From Dysosmobacter sp. (GTDB lineage Bacteria; Bacillota; Clostridia; Oscillospirales; Oscillospiraceae): DNA of 34,406 nt. Every line of letters begins with the position of its first letter. The first letter of the stretch is position 1. Of this stretch, positions 23,221 to 31,986 are shown one piece after another. A program made the translations under genes and the position numbers. The notes below the pieces were generated by a model. The model ran no database searches and was not told the origin of the DNA. It saw nothing but the letters and a program-made list of their open reading frames with translations. The DNA lies in contig JALFSO010000002.1 of assembly GCA_022778785.1 (NCBI GenBank), positions 1 through 34,406 on the forward strand, written 5' to 3'.

Positions 23221-26200
23221 ATGGCACAGAAGATACCATTTTTCAATCTGTTCGCGGATCTGCTGCCGCCGCCGGAACTGAAGCTTCGGCTGGCGGGGGC
23301 CTTTATCACCGGCGCGGTCATCGACCAGAAGGCCGGCACCATGGATGTGGATGTCACCACCCGGCAGCCGCTGCCGGACCAGGATGTCCGGGATCTTCAG
23401 GAGATGATCCGGGTGACATACGGCTTTACCCGGGTGGGTGTCCGGGCCAAGTGCCTGAACCAGCCGCTGCCGGATTCCTTCCGGGCGGACGCCGGCGGCG
23501 GACAGAGCACCGGCAACGGCGGCAAGAAGGAGGAGCGGAAGGTGTCCTCCGTCCTGTTCGGCAATCCCATCAAGGGAAAGCCGGTGCCCATGAAGGAGCT
23601 GAACCTGAAAATGGGCAACGCCACTGTGGCGGGAAAGGTCTTCGCCGCGGAGTGCCGGGAGACCCGGCGGCCCGGCATGTGGCGCCTCAGTTTTGACATG
23701 ACGGACTACACCAACTCCGTCACCGTCCAGAAGAACCTCAGCGCCAAGGAGGCGGAGAGCTTCGGGAACGCCGTCCAGCCGGGAATGTGGCTGATGGTCC
23801 AGGGCAAGATGGAGCCCACCTGGGACGGCAAAGACATCCAGCTGAACCCCTATCACGTCAACGTCATCGAACACAAGGGCCGGGAGGACAAGGCGGAGGA
23901 GAAGCGGGTGGAGCTGCATCTCCACACCCGCATGAGCAACATGGACGCTTTGACGGACACCGGCTCCGTGGTGAAGCAGGCCATCAAATGGGGCCACCCC
24001 GCCATCGCCATCACGGACCACGGCGTGGTCCAGTCCTTCCCGGACGCCGCCAAGGCGTCGGGGGGGAAGATCAAGATTCTCTACGGAATGGAAGGCTACT
24101 TCGTCAACAATCTGGACGACCGCATCGCCGTCCACGGCGACCAGGACTGCGACCTGGACGATGAGATCGTCTGCTTCGACATCGAGACCACCGGCCTGAA
24201 GGTGAACCGGGAGGCCATTACCGAGATCGGCGCGGTCATCCTGAGCCACGGCGAGGTGAAGGACTGCTTCCAGACCTTCGTGAATCCCAACCGGAAGCTG
24301 ACGCCGGAGATCATCGGCCTGACGGGCATCACCGACGACATGCTGCGGGGCGCGCCCCAGCTGAAGGAGGCCCTGACCAACTTCCTGAACTTCGTGGGCG
24401 GACGGCCCCTGGCGGCCCACAACGCGGAGTTCGACATCAGCTTCATCCGGGAGGGCTGCCGGAAGACGGGACTGGAGTTCCACCCCACCTATATCGACTC
24501 CCTGATCCTGGCCCAGAACCTGCTGCCGGGACTGGGCAAGTACAAGCTGGACGTGGTGGCGGAGGCGTTGGACCTGCCCGCCTTCAACCACCACCGGGCG
24601 TCGGACGACGGCGCCACCGTGGGCTATATGCTGATCCCCTTCTGGAAGATGCTCCGGGAGCGGGGCGTCAACCGCCTCCAGGAGATCAACCGGGAGATGG
24701 AGAAGCTGCGCCCTCTGGGCAACAAGGTGAACCGCCATCCCCGGCACATCATCCTGCTGGCCCGGAACAAGATGGGCCTGAAGAACCTGTACCAGCTGAT
24801 CTCCCTGTCCAACCTGAAATACTTCAAGCGGGTGCCCATCATTCCCAAGAGCGCCCTGAAGCAGCACCGGGAGGGCCTCATCATCGGCGCGGCCTGCGAG
24901 GCGGGCGAGCTGTTCCGGGCGGTAGTGGACCACAAGGACTGGGACGAGCTGAAGCGCATCGCCTCCTTCTACGACTATCTGGAGATCCAGCCCCTGTGCA
25001 ACAACATGTTCATGCTGCGGGACGGCACCGTCCGCTCTGTGGAGGAGCTGAAGGAGTTCAACCGCACCATCGTCAAACTGGGCGAGGAACTGGGCAAGCC
25101 CGTCTGCGCCACCGGCGACGTCCACTTCCAGGAGCCGGAGGACGAGGTCTACCGCCACATTCTGCTGGCCTCCAAGAAGTTCCCCGACGCCAACGAGTCC
25201 CTGCCCATCTACTTCCGCACCACCGACGAGATGCTGGAGGAGTTCCAGTACCTGGGGAAGGAGAAGGCCTACGAAGTGGTGGTGAAGAACCCCCGGGCCA
25301 TCGCCGACACGGTGGAGACCATCGAGCTGCTGCCCAAGGGCCACCTGTTCCCGCCCCGGCTGGAGAACTCCCACGAGGACCTGTACAACATGGTCTGGGG
25401 CAAGGCCCATGAGCTGTACGGCGACGACCTGCCGGAACTGGTGCAGAAGCGTCTGGAGACGGAGCTGAACGGCATCCTGGGCCGGGGCTACGACGTCATC
25501 TACATGAGCGCCCAGAAGCTGGTGCAGCGCAGCCTGGAGAACGGCTATCTGGTGGGCTCCCGAGGTTCCGTGGGCTCCTCGCTGGTGGCCTACATGGCCG
25601 GCATCACGGAGGTCAACGCTCTGGCGCCCCACTACCGTTGCCCCAACTGCCGCCACACGGAGTTCATTCTGGACGGCTCCTACGGCTGCGGCGTGGACAT
25701 GCCGGACAAAAACTGCCCCGTCTGCGGCACAAAATACGCCAAAGAGGGCTTCGACATCCCCTTCGAGACGTTCCTGGGCTTCGGCGGCGACAAGGTGCCG
25801 GATATCGACCTGAACTTCTCCGGCGAGTACCAGGCCAAGGCCCACCGCCACGCCATTGAGATGTTCGGCCAGACCCAGGTGTTCCGGGCGGGCACCATTG
25901 GCACCCTGGCGGAGAAGACCGCCTTCGGCTTCGTGAAGAAGTATCTGGAGGAGAACGGCATCGTGGCCGGCAGGGCGGAGGAGAACCGGCTCACCCAGGG
26001 CTGCGTGGGCGTCCGGCGCACCACGGGCCAGCATCCCGGCGGCCTGGTGGTGGTGCCCGACGACCTGGACGTGGAGGATTTCTGCGCCGTCCAGCACCCG
26101 GCGGATGACGACGGCTCCGACACCATCACCACCCATTTTGAATACCACTGCATGGAGGACAACCTCCTGAAGCTGGACATGCTGGGACACGATGATCCCA

Positions 26201-27234
26201 CCATGGTCCGCATGATGGAGGATCTCACCGGCGTCAACGCCCGGCGGGACATCGCTCTGGACGATCCGGACACCATGTCCATCTTCACCTCCAGCAAGGT
26301 CCTGGGCTACGAGAATGACGAGATCCTGGGCCCCACCGGCGCCGTGGCCATTCCGGAGTTCAACACCCGGTTCACCCGGCAGATGCTGATGGACACCCAG
26401 CCCAAGGACTTCAACACGCTGGTGCGTCTGTCCGGCTTCTCCCACGGCACGGACGTGTGGCTGGGCAACGCCCGGGAGTTGATCGTCAGCGGCACCGCCT
26501 CCGTTCTGGAGACGGTGGGCTGCCGCGACGACATCATGCTGTACCTCATCTCCCAGGGCGTGGACGCCAAGACCTCCTTCAAGATCATGGAGGCGGTGCG
26601 AAAAGGCAAGGTGAAGAAGGGCGGTTTCCAGGACGGCTGGGTGGATACCATGAAGGAGCACGATGTGCCGGACTGGTACATCGAGTCCCTCAGCAAGATC
26701 GGCTATCTGTTCCCCAAGGCCCACGCCGTGGCCTACGTCACCATGGCCTACCGTATCGCCTGGTTCAAGGTCCACAAGCCCCTGGCCTTCTACGCCACGT
26801 TCTTCACCGTCCGGGCCAAGGCCTTCGACGCGGAGTACTGCTGCGCCGGACTGGATGCGGTGAAGCGGAAGATCCGGGAGATCGAGAACAACAAGGACGC
26901 CACCGCCGTGGAGCAGGACCTGATGACCACGCTGGAGGTGTGCTACGAGTTCTACCTCCGGGGCTTCACCTTCAACACCATCGACATCTACGAGTCCGAG
27001 GCCACCAAGTTCAAGGTGGTGGAAAACGGCCTGCTGCCGCCCTTCACCTCCGTCCACGGACTGGGCGAGTCGGCGGCGCTGGACACGGTGGAGAAGCGGA
27101 AGGGAAAGAAGTTCGTGTCCATCGAGGAGTTCGCCGCCTGCTGCAACAAACTGTCCAAGACCCACATCGAGCAGCTGAAAAAGCTGGGAGCCTTCGCGGG
27201 GATGGCGGATACCAGCCAACTGACGCTGTTTTAA
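23221..27234 (+). CDS. polC: DNA polymerase III PolC-type, alpha subunit
   Basis: A 1337-residue gram-positive replicative polymerase. Order of domains: N-terminal region and OB fold (1 to about 225), PHP domain starting at VELHLHTRMSN (about 230), a 3'-5' exonuclease inserted into it (CFDIETTG, D320; HNAEFDISFI), the zinc knuckle CPNCR...CPVCGT (from C807), and the palm with PDIDLNFSG (D861, D863). The rest is the fingers and C-terminal part. Bacillus PolC is about 1437 residues; the ~100 missing residues are all before the PHP domain. The start at 23221 has GGAGAG upstream. It closes the pyrH-to-polC gene run. Confidence 0.97.
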   Translation: MAQKIPFFNLFADLLPPPELKLRLAGAFITGAVIDQKAGTMDVDVTTRQPLPDQDVRDLQEMIRVTYGFTRVGVRAKCLNQPLPDSFRADAGGGQSTGNGGKKEERKVSSVLFGNPIKGKPVPMKELNLKMGNATVAGKVFAAECRETRRPGMWRLSFDMTDYTNSVTVQKNLSAKEAESFGNAVQPGMWLMVQGKMEPTWDGKDIQLNPYHVNVIEHKGREDKAEEKRVELHLHTRMSNMDALTDTGSVVKQAIKWGHPAIAITDHGVVQSFPDAAKASGGKIKILYGMEGYFVNNLDDRIAVHGDQDCDLDDEIVCFDIETTGLKVNREAITEIGAVILSHGEVKDCFQTFVNPNRKLTPEIIGLTGITDDMLRGAPQLKEALTNFLNFVGGRPLAAHNAEFDISFIREGCRKTGLEFHPTYIDSLILAQNLLPGLGKYKLDVVAEALDLPAFNHHRASDDGATVGYMLIPFWKMLRERGVNRLQEINREMEKLRPLGNKVNRHPRHIILLARNKMGLKNLYQLISLSNLKYFKRVPIIPKSALKQHREGLIIGAACEAGELFRAVVDHKDWDELKRIASFYDYLEIQPLCNNMFMLRDGTVRSVEELKEFNRTIVKLGEELGKPVCATGDVHFQEPEDEVYRHILLASKKFPDANESLPIYFRTTDEMLEEFQYLGKEKAYEVVVKNPRAIADTVETIELLPKGHLFPPRLENSHEDLYNMVWGKAHELYGDDLPELVQKRLETELNGILGRGYDVIYMSAQKLVQRSLENGYLVGSRGSVGSSLVAYMAGITEVNALAPHYRCPNCRHTEFILDGSYGCGVDMPDKNCPVCGTKYAKEGFDIPFETFLGFGGDKVPDIDLNFSGEYQAKAHRHAIEMFGQTQVFRAGTIGTLAEKTAFGFVKKYLEENGIVAGRAEENRLTQGCVGVRRTTGQHPGGLVVVPDDLDVEDFCAVQHPADDDGSDTITTHFEYHCMEDNLLKLDMLGHDDPTMVRMMEDLTGVNARRDIALDDPDTMSIFTSSKVLGYENDEILGPTGAVAIPEFNTRFTRQMLMDTQPKDFNTLVRLSGFSHGTDVWLGNARELIVSGTASVLETVGCRDDIMLYLISQGVDAKTSFKIMEAVRKGKVKKGGFQDGWVDTMKEHDVPDWYIESLSKIGYLFPKAHAVAYVTMAYRIAWFKVHKPLAFYATFFTVRAKAFDAEYCCAGLDAVKRKIREIENNKDATAVEQDLMTTLEVCYEFYLRGFTFNTIDIYESEATKFKVVENGLLPPFTSVHGLGESAALDTVEKRKGKKFVSIEEFAACCNKLSKTHIEQLKKLGAFAGMADTSQLTLF

Positions 27235-27257
27235 AGAGGGGACTTCGTCCCCCCTTT
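27233..27257 (+). terminator. Hairpin at the polC stop codon
   Basis: An 11-bp stem with one mismatch (27233-27243 with 27247-27257, TTC loop) begins within the polC stop codon and ends in TTT. The T-run is short, but it is the first of a chain of hairpins that together should stop transcription. Confidence 0.55.
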
Positions 27258-27600
27258 AGATTCCCCCTCACCAGTCTGCGGACTGGTGTCGCCGCCCACG
27301 GCGGCTGGGGTCAATGTATTTTTCCGACGTACACGCCGCCGGAAAAATGATTACGACAGATTGCTTTGCCTGCGGGCAAAGCAACCGGAAAAACCGAAGG
27401 TTTTTCCTGGCCCTTTTCCTTTGCACCTTTCGCCAGAGGCGAAAGGTGTGGGAACCTGCGGTTCCCCGGCCTCCTTTCTCGCGTCCGTCTCGCTGCACCT
27501 TGGTGCAGCGGGACGTGACTTGCACCTTAAAACAACCCAAACGGTTCACTTTCCAAATATAAAAGCAACCAAATGGTAACCTCATTTTGAGGTGGTCTGG
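27235..27600. other. Gene-free region with a chain of hairpins
   Basis: About 366 bases without a gene. Perfect or near-perfect hairpins follow one another: 27269-27288, 27291-27305, 27319-27347, 27361-27384 (10 bp, TGCG loop), 27387-27407, 27424-27448 (11 bp, AGA loop), 27450-27466 and 27482-27515. After them the sequence becomes AT-rich, with TATAAA at 27558-27563 as a possible -10 box lacking a clear -35 box. Open frames in the region are interrupted by these palindromes and lack ribosome sites. Confidence 0.65.
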
Positions 27601-27603
27601 TTG
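27566..27603 (+). promoter_or_regulatory. Nested dyad over the ribosome site of the XRE gene
   Basis: The inner stem ACCTC/GAGGT (27579-27583 with 27589-27593) would pair off the GAGGTGG ribosome site. An outer stem CAACC/GGTTG (27566-27570 with 27599-27603) would cover the TTG start. It could be a translational switch in RNA, or an operator for self-repression in DNA. Confidence 0.4.
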
Positions 27604-27822
27604 TATTTCAGAAGAATTTATGACCTGCGGGAAGACGGCGATATCACGCAGAAAGAGATTGCCGAATATCTGGGCATCCATCCCAATGTATACCGGCGCT
27701 ATGAGAAGGGGACCCGTGAGATCCCGGTATCTCTTTTAGTAAAGCTGGCGGATTACTACAAGGTCAGCACGGATTACCTGCTGGGGCGGACGGATGATCC
27801 CACGCCGCTGGGGAAACGATGA
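27601..27822 (+). CDS. XRE-family helix-turn-helix regulator
   Basis: A 73-residue protein that is little more than one Cro/C1-type DNA-binding domain: RRIYDLREDGDITQKEIAEY, then LGIHPNVYRRYEKGTREIPV, ending in LADYYKVSTDYLLGRTDDP. The KVSTDYLLGRTD ending is common in small Firmicute XRE regulators. I prefer a TTG start at 27601 because GAGGTGG (27589-27595) sits five bases upstream; a GTG at 27592 would add three residues but lies inside that site. Its stop overlaps the comEC start (ATGA, 27819-27822), so it is translated with comEC and may control it. Target unknown. Confidence 0.8.
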   Translation: MYFRRIYDLREDGDITQKEIAEYLGIHPNVYRRYEKGTREIPVSLLVKLADYYKVSTDYLLGRTDDPTPLGKR

Positions 27823-30080
27823 GACGGCTGGCGGTCTTCGCGGGCGCGTTTTCCGGCGGGATCTTTCTGGCTCAATTTGTTCTGCCCGGCCAGTGGCTGC
27901 TGCCTCTGGCCGCAGTCTGTCTCGCCCTGATGGGCGGGGGCTTTTTCCTGCGCGGCCATGCCCGGCTGCGGCTCTTCCTGATCTGCGCCGGACTGGGGCT
28001 GGCGTTGGCCTATGACTGGGCCTACACCGCCGCCGTCCAGGCGCCGGCGGAGGCGTTGGCGGGGACGGAGCGGACCGGCGTCACCATGACGGTGCTGGAG
28101 TATCCCGAGACCGCCCGGTACGGCGCCAAGGTCACGGTGCGGCTGAAGCTGTCGGACCTGCGGTTCGGAAAGGCCGTCTTCTATGGGGACGAGTCCCTGC
28201 TGGAGCTGCGGCCCGGCAATACCATCACCGGAGACGTGTCCCTCCGCAGCGCCGCCCATATCCGGGAGGACGATCTGACGGTGTTCACCTCCAACGGCGT
28301 CTATCTCCTGGCCTACGGTGGGGATGAGCTGACGGCGGGGGAGGGCAGCGCCCGGTCGCCCCGCTGGTGGCCCGCCCGGCTGGGACAGGCCCTGCGGGAC
28401 AGCATCTCCACAGTCTTTGATGCAAAGACGGCACCGTTTCTGGCAGCTATCCTCACCGGCGACCGCAGCGGCCTTCCGGCGGAGGACTCCATCGCACTGT
28501 CCGAGGCGGGGCTGCTTCATCTGCTGGCGGTGTCGGGGATGCACTGCGCGTTCCTGCTGTCCATGGTGACGGTTCTGCTGGGGTATCAGCGGCGCCGCCT
28601 GAGAGCGGCGCTGGCCATCCCTGTGCTGCTGTTCTACACAGTGCTGACGGGGGCGTCCCCCTCTGTGGTCCGGGCCTGCGTCATGATGATCTTCCTGCTG
28701 TCGGCGCCTCTGTTCCGGCGGGAGAGCGACGGGCCTACCGCACTGTCCGCGGCTCTGTTCCTGATCCTGGTGCAGAATCCCTTTGCCGCCGCCTCCGTCA
28801 GCCTTCAGCTGAGCTTTGGAGCGGTGGCGGGCATCCTGTGGTTGACGCCGAAGATGTACCGAGGCCTGTTGGGGAAACGGAGGCGGCCCGGACGGATCGT
28901 TCGGTTTCTGGCGGGCAGTCTGTCCGCCTCCCTGGGGGCCATGGTGTTTACCGTGCCGCTGACGGCGGCGTATTTCAATATCTTCGTGCTCGCCGCGCCG
29001 GTGAGCAATCTGCTGTGCCTGCCGGCGGCGGGGGTGGTCTTCGGCATGGGGCTGCTGGCCGCCGTGACGGGGCTGTTCTGTCCGGCGTTGGGGAGCGTTC
29101 TGGCCATCCTGCCCGGTCTGCTGACCCGGTATATCCTGTGGGTGGCCGCGGGGATCTCCCGGATCCCCTGGCACGCCGTGTATTTCAGTGATCCGTATCT
29201 GAAATACTGGCTGGCCTTTGTCTATCTGCTGTTCGGACTGGCGTACGTGCTGCGGGGCGGGGCCCGGCTGAAATACACCACTGCCGTGGTGCTGTCGGGA
29301 GTGACCCTGGCGGCGACGGTCTCCGCCTGGACCGACCAATGTACCGCCGGACGGCTGGACGTCACCGTTCTGGACGTGGGGCAGGGGGCCTGCACGGTGC
29401 TGTCCTCCGGCGGGCACTTCGCCCTCATCGACTGCGGCAGCGGCAGCAGCTGGTACGACGCCGGACAGTTGGCCGCCGACACCCTCCAAAGCCGGTGCTG
29501 CTTCCGGCTGGATGATCTGCTGCTGACCCATTACGACTACGACCACGTCTCCGGCGTGGTGGACGTGCTGGCGCGTCTCCGGGTGGAGACGCTGCTGGTG
29601 CCGGACGTAGAGGACGACAGCGGCCTCCGGGAGACAGTGCTGTCGGCAGCGGAGCGGTGCGGCGTGACGGTGGAGTTCGTCCGGCAGCGGCGTACCCTGG
29701 AGCTGGGAGACGCCGTCCTCACCGTCTATCCGCCGGTGGGACGGAAAAGCGATAACCAGAGTGGCCTGAGTTGTCTGGTGACATCGGAGGACTACGACCT
29801 GCTGGTCACCGGCGACATGGACAGCGCCACAGAGCGGACGCTGCTGAACCGGTACGGCCTGCCGGACATCGAGGCGCTGGTAGTGGGCCACCACGGCTCC
29901 AAGAACGCCGCCTCCCGGGAACTGCTGGAGACGCTGCGACCCGAGACGGCCATCATCAGCGTGGGCGCCGGAAACGCCTACGGACATCCGGCCGATGAGA
30001 CCCTGGGGCGGCTCCTGGAAGCGGGGGCGGAGGTATACCGCACGGACCGGCAGGGAAATATCCATATTACAGTGAATTGA
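27819..30080 (+). CDS. comEC: ComEC/Rec2-type DNA uptake channel protein
   Basis: A 753-residue membrane protein that carries incoming single-stranded DNA across the membrane during transformation. It has N-terminal membrane segments and a soluble DUF4131-like region. The Competence domain follows (from about residue 225, with LSEAGLLHLLAVSGMHCAFL), with many membrane segments. The C-terminal metallo-beta-lactamase-like domain (from about 510) carries VLDVGQGACTVL, THYDYDHVSG, TGDMDSATE and GHHGSKNA. All three parts are present and uninterrupted. No comEA lies beside it, so transformability cannot be claimed. It is coupled to the small XRE gene upstream, and holA follows after 12 bases. Confidence 0.93.
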   Translation: MRRLAVFAGAFSGGIFLAQFVLPGQWLLPLAAVCLALMGGGFFLRGHARLRLFLICAGLGLALAYDWAYTAAVQAPAEALAGTERTGVTMTVLEYPETARYGAKVTVRLKLSDLRFGKAVFYGDESLLELRPGNTITGDVSLRSAAHIREDDLTVFTSNGVYLLAYGGDELTAGEGSARSPRWWPARLGQALRDSISTVFDAKTAPFLAAILTGDRSGLPAEDSIALSEAGLLHLLAVSGMHCAFLLSMVTVLLGYQRRRLRAALAIPVLLFYTVLTGASPSVVRACVMMIFLLSAPLFRRESDGPTALSAALFLILVQNPFAAASVSLQLSFGAVAGILWLTPKMYRGLLGKRRRPGRIVRFLAGSLSASLGAMVFTVPLTAAYFNIFVLAAPVSNLLCLPAAGVVFGMGLLAAVTGLFCPALGSVLAILPGLLTRYILWVAAGISRIPWHAVYFSDPYLKYWLAFVYLLFGLAYVLRGGARLKYTTAVVLSGVTLAATVSAWTDQCTAGRLDVTVLDVGQGACTVLSSGGHFALIDCGSGSSWYDAGQLAADTLQSRCCFRLDDLLLTHYDYDHVSGVVDVLARLRVETLLVPDVEDDSGLRETVLSAAERCGVTVEFVRQRRTLELGDAVLTVYPPVGRKSDNQSGLSCLVTSEDYDLLVTGDMDSATERTLLNRYGLPDIEALVVGHHGSKNAASRELLETLRPETAIISVGAGNAYGHPADETLGRLLEAGAEVYRTDRQGNIHITVN

Positions 30081-30092
30081 GGAATTCCAGCC

Positions 30093-31157
30093 ATGGCATA
30101 CGCAAAGAAGACCACAAAGGCCTCCAAGGCCGACGAGAGCTTTCAAAAGCTGAAGGCGGACCTGTCCGCCGGAACGGTGGGGAACGCCTATATCTTTTAC
30201 GGAGAGGAGAGCTATCTCCGGGAGTACTATCTGGGGGAGCTGCGGAAGAAGCTGGTGCCCGCCGGCTTCGAGGAGTTCAACTACCACGCCCTGGAGGGGA
30301 AGGACACCACCGTCCAGGCCCTGGGGGAGATGGCGGAGGCCATGCCCATGCTGTCGGAGCGGACGCTGCTGACGGTCACGGACATGGATCTGTTCAAGCT
30401 GCCGGAGGAGCAGCGGGAGCGGCTCATGGCCCTGCTGGAGGACATCCCGCCCTACTGCTGCATCGTGTTCGTCTACGACACCATTGAGTACAAGCCCAAC
30501 CGGACCATGAAAAAGCTGTGCGCCGCTCTGGGGAAGTACGTCCAGGCGGTGGAGTTCCGTCCCCAGGACAGCAGCGACCTGGTGCCCTGGATCATGCGGC
30601 GTTTCCGGGCGCTGGACAAGGACATCGACCGCCAGACGGCGGAGTATCTGATCTTCACCTGCGGCGGCCTGATGACCGGCCTGGTGCCGGAGATCACGAA
30701 GATCGGCACCTACGCCAGGGGGAAGACCATCACTCAGCGGGACATCGACGCTGTGGCGGACCCGGTGCTGTCCGCGGAGGTGTTCAAGATGTCCGACGCG
30801 GTGCTGCGGGGGGACTATGACGAGGCGGCCCGGCTGATGGGCGATCTTCTGAAGATGCAGACGGACCCCATCCAGATCAACGCCGCCCTGGGGAGCCAGC
30901 TGCGGCGGATCTACACCGCCCGTCTGGCCATCGACAGCGGGAAGGACAAGTACTGGCTTATGGAGCTGTGGGGCATGAAGTCCGACTATCCGGTGAAGCT
31001 GTGGCTGTCCGCCGCGAAGCGGGCCAGCCGGGACTGGTGCGCCGACGCGGTGAAGCAGTGCCAGACCCTGGATCTGCGGCTGAAGAGCGAGCGGGGCATC
31101 GACGATGTGGGAGAGCTGAAGCTCCTGCTGGTGCGTTTGGGGGCGCAGAAGAAATGA
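30093..31157 (+). CDS. holA: DNA polymerase III delta subunit
   Basis: A 354-residue clamp-loader subunit that opens the sliding clamp during loading. The N-terminal AAA-like domain contains NAYIFYGEESYLREYYLGEL, with no functional Walker A, as usual for delta. Residues from about 130 include the IEYKPNRTMKKL stretch, and the C-terminal collar domain includes a region starting VFKMSDAVLRGDYDEAARLM. GAGGAA precedes the ATG. comEC-holA is a frequent pair in Firmicutes, often followed by rpsT, which is absent here. The stop overlaps the next gene (ATGA, 31154-31157). Confidence 0.92.
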   Translation: MAYAKKTTKASKADESFQKLKADLSAGTVGNAYIFYGEESYLREYYLGELRKKLVPAGFEEFNYHALEGKDTTVQALGEMAEAMPMLSERTLLTVTDMDLFKLPEEQRERLMALLEDIPPYCCIVFVYDTIEYKPNRTMKKLCAALGKYVQAVEFRPQDSSDLVPWIMRRFRALDKDIDRQTAEYLIFTCGGLMTGLVPEITKIGTYARGKTITQRDIDAVADPVLSAEVFKMSDAVLRGDYDEAARLMGDLLKMQTDPIQINAALGSQLRRIYTARLAIDSGKDKYWLMELWGMKSDYPVKLWLSAAKRASRDWCADAVKQCQTLDLRLKSERGIDDVGELKLLLVRLGAQKK

Positions 31158-31759
31158 GGAAGCTGCGGGAGGTCATCGTGGTGGAGGGCCGCTACGACAA
31201 GAACACCCTGTCCCAGGTGGTGGACGCTACGGTGGTGACGCTGAACGGCTTCTCCGTGTTCAACGACCGGGAGAAGCTGGCACTGCTGCGGCGTCTGGCG
31301 GCGGCAAGGGGCCTCGTCATCCTGACGGACAGCGACGGCGCCGGGTTCCAGATCCGGAACTATCTGAGGGGCGCTCTGCCGAAGGAACAGGTGAAGCAGG
31401 CGTATATCCCCGACATCTACGGCAAGGAGCGCCGGAAGCGGGCCCCCGGCAAAGAGGGAAAGCTGGGGGTGGAGGGCATGCGCCCGGAGGTGCTGCTGGA
31501 GGCTCTGCGCCGGGCAGGTGTTACCTTTGAAGACGACGAAAAAACCAATTTTTCGACAGGCGATCCCATCACCCAGGCGGACCTGTTCGCATGGGGCCTG
31601 ACCGGCGGAGAGGACTCCTCCCGGCGGCGTCAGGCGCTGCTGAAGCGGCTGGAGCTGCCGGAGCATCTGAACAGCCGGGGGATGCTGGAGGTGCTGAATC
31701 TCCTGTATTCCAGGGAGGATGTGGAGCGGCTGACGGAGGACCTGAGCGACCTGTTTTAA
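31154..31759 (+). CDS. rnmV: RNase M5-like toprim protein with DUF4093-type C-terminus
   Basis: A 201-residue protein with an N-terminal Toprim domain: VIVVEGRYDKNTL gives the catalytic glutamate and LVILTDSDGAG the DxD pair. The middle has a lysine-rich KERRKRAPGKEGKLGVEGM segment, similar to the KNKRGIGVEH region of Bacillus RNase M5. The C-terminal part (ITQADLFAWGLTGGEDSSRR) matches the DUF4093 region seen in that family. RNase M5 trims 5S rRNA precursors. Family membership is clear, but the 5S role is inferred, because rnmV normally lies next to rsmA rather than holA; a paralog is possible. Translationally coupled to holA. Confidence 0.78.
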   Translation: MRKLREVIVVEGRYDKNTLSQVVDATVVTLNGFSVFNDREKLALLRRLAAARGLVILTDSDGAGFQIRNYLRGALPKEQVKQAYIPDIYGKERRKRAPGKEGKLGVEGMRPEVLLEALRRAGVTFEDDEKTNFSTGDPITQADLFAWGLTGGEDSSRRRQALLKRLELPEHLNSRGMLEVLNLLYSREDVERLTEDLSDLF

Positions 31760-31776
31760 AAGCGCGAGAGAGACTG

Positions 31777-31815
31777 ACGGCCCGGAAGTGATCTTTCGGG
31801 CCGTTAAAGTTTTGT
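31777..31815 (+). terminator. Terminator after the RNase M5-like gene
   Basis: A 10-bp stem (31777-31786 with 31795-31804, ACGGCCCGGA/TTCGGGCCGT, one G-T pair) with an eight-base loop is followed by TAAAGTTTTGTTT. It ends the XRE-comEC-holA-rnmV transcript. Confidence 0.8.
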
Positions 31816-31830
31816 TTGACTTTTTCTTTT

Positions 31831-31875
31831 TTCGACATTTTTCGACAAATTTCGGTGTATGCGCAACCTTATACT
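31831..31875 (+). promoter_or_regulatory. Tandem Spo0A boxes and -10 box
   Basis: Two perfect 0A boxes (TTCGACA, reverse complement of TGTCGAA) at 31831-31837 and 31841-31847 are in the same orientation and separated by exactly three bases. That is the arrangement bound by a Spo0A dimer. A third half-match TTCGGTG follows at 31851-31857, again after three bases. A -10 box TATACT (31870-31875) lies 22 bases past the second box, with no normal -35 box, as at Spo0A-activated sigma-A promoters such as spoIIG. Transcription would start near 31882. Confidence 0.65.
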
Positions 31876-31986
31876 GGAAACAATCAATGACGGACTCCTT
31901 TCCGGAGGAGCCGCCGCATACAGGAAGCTGAGTAAAGTGTTTGGGAGAAGACGGTATCCGTTGGAGAAGAAAGGAAAGGACCTGCT

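Noticed and set aside
23185..27219. A 1344-codon open frame on the - strand antisense to polC, with similar long antisense frames over lon and clpX
   Set aside because: It follows from the strong GC-ending codon bias of the + strand genes, which avoids the codons that would be stops in that antisense frame. The translation is low in complexity, has no ribosome site and no recognisable domain.
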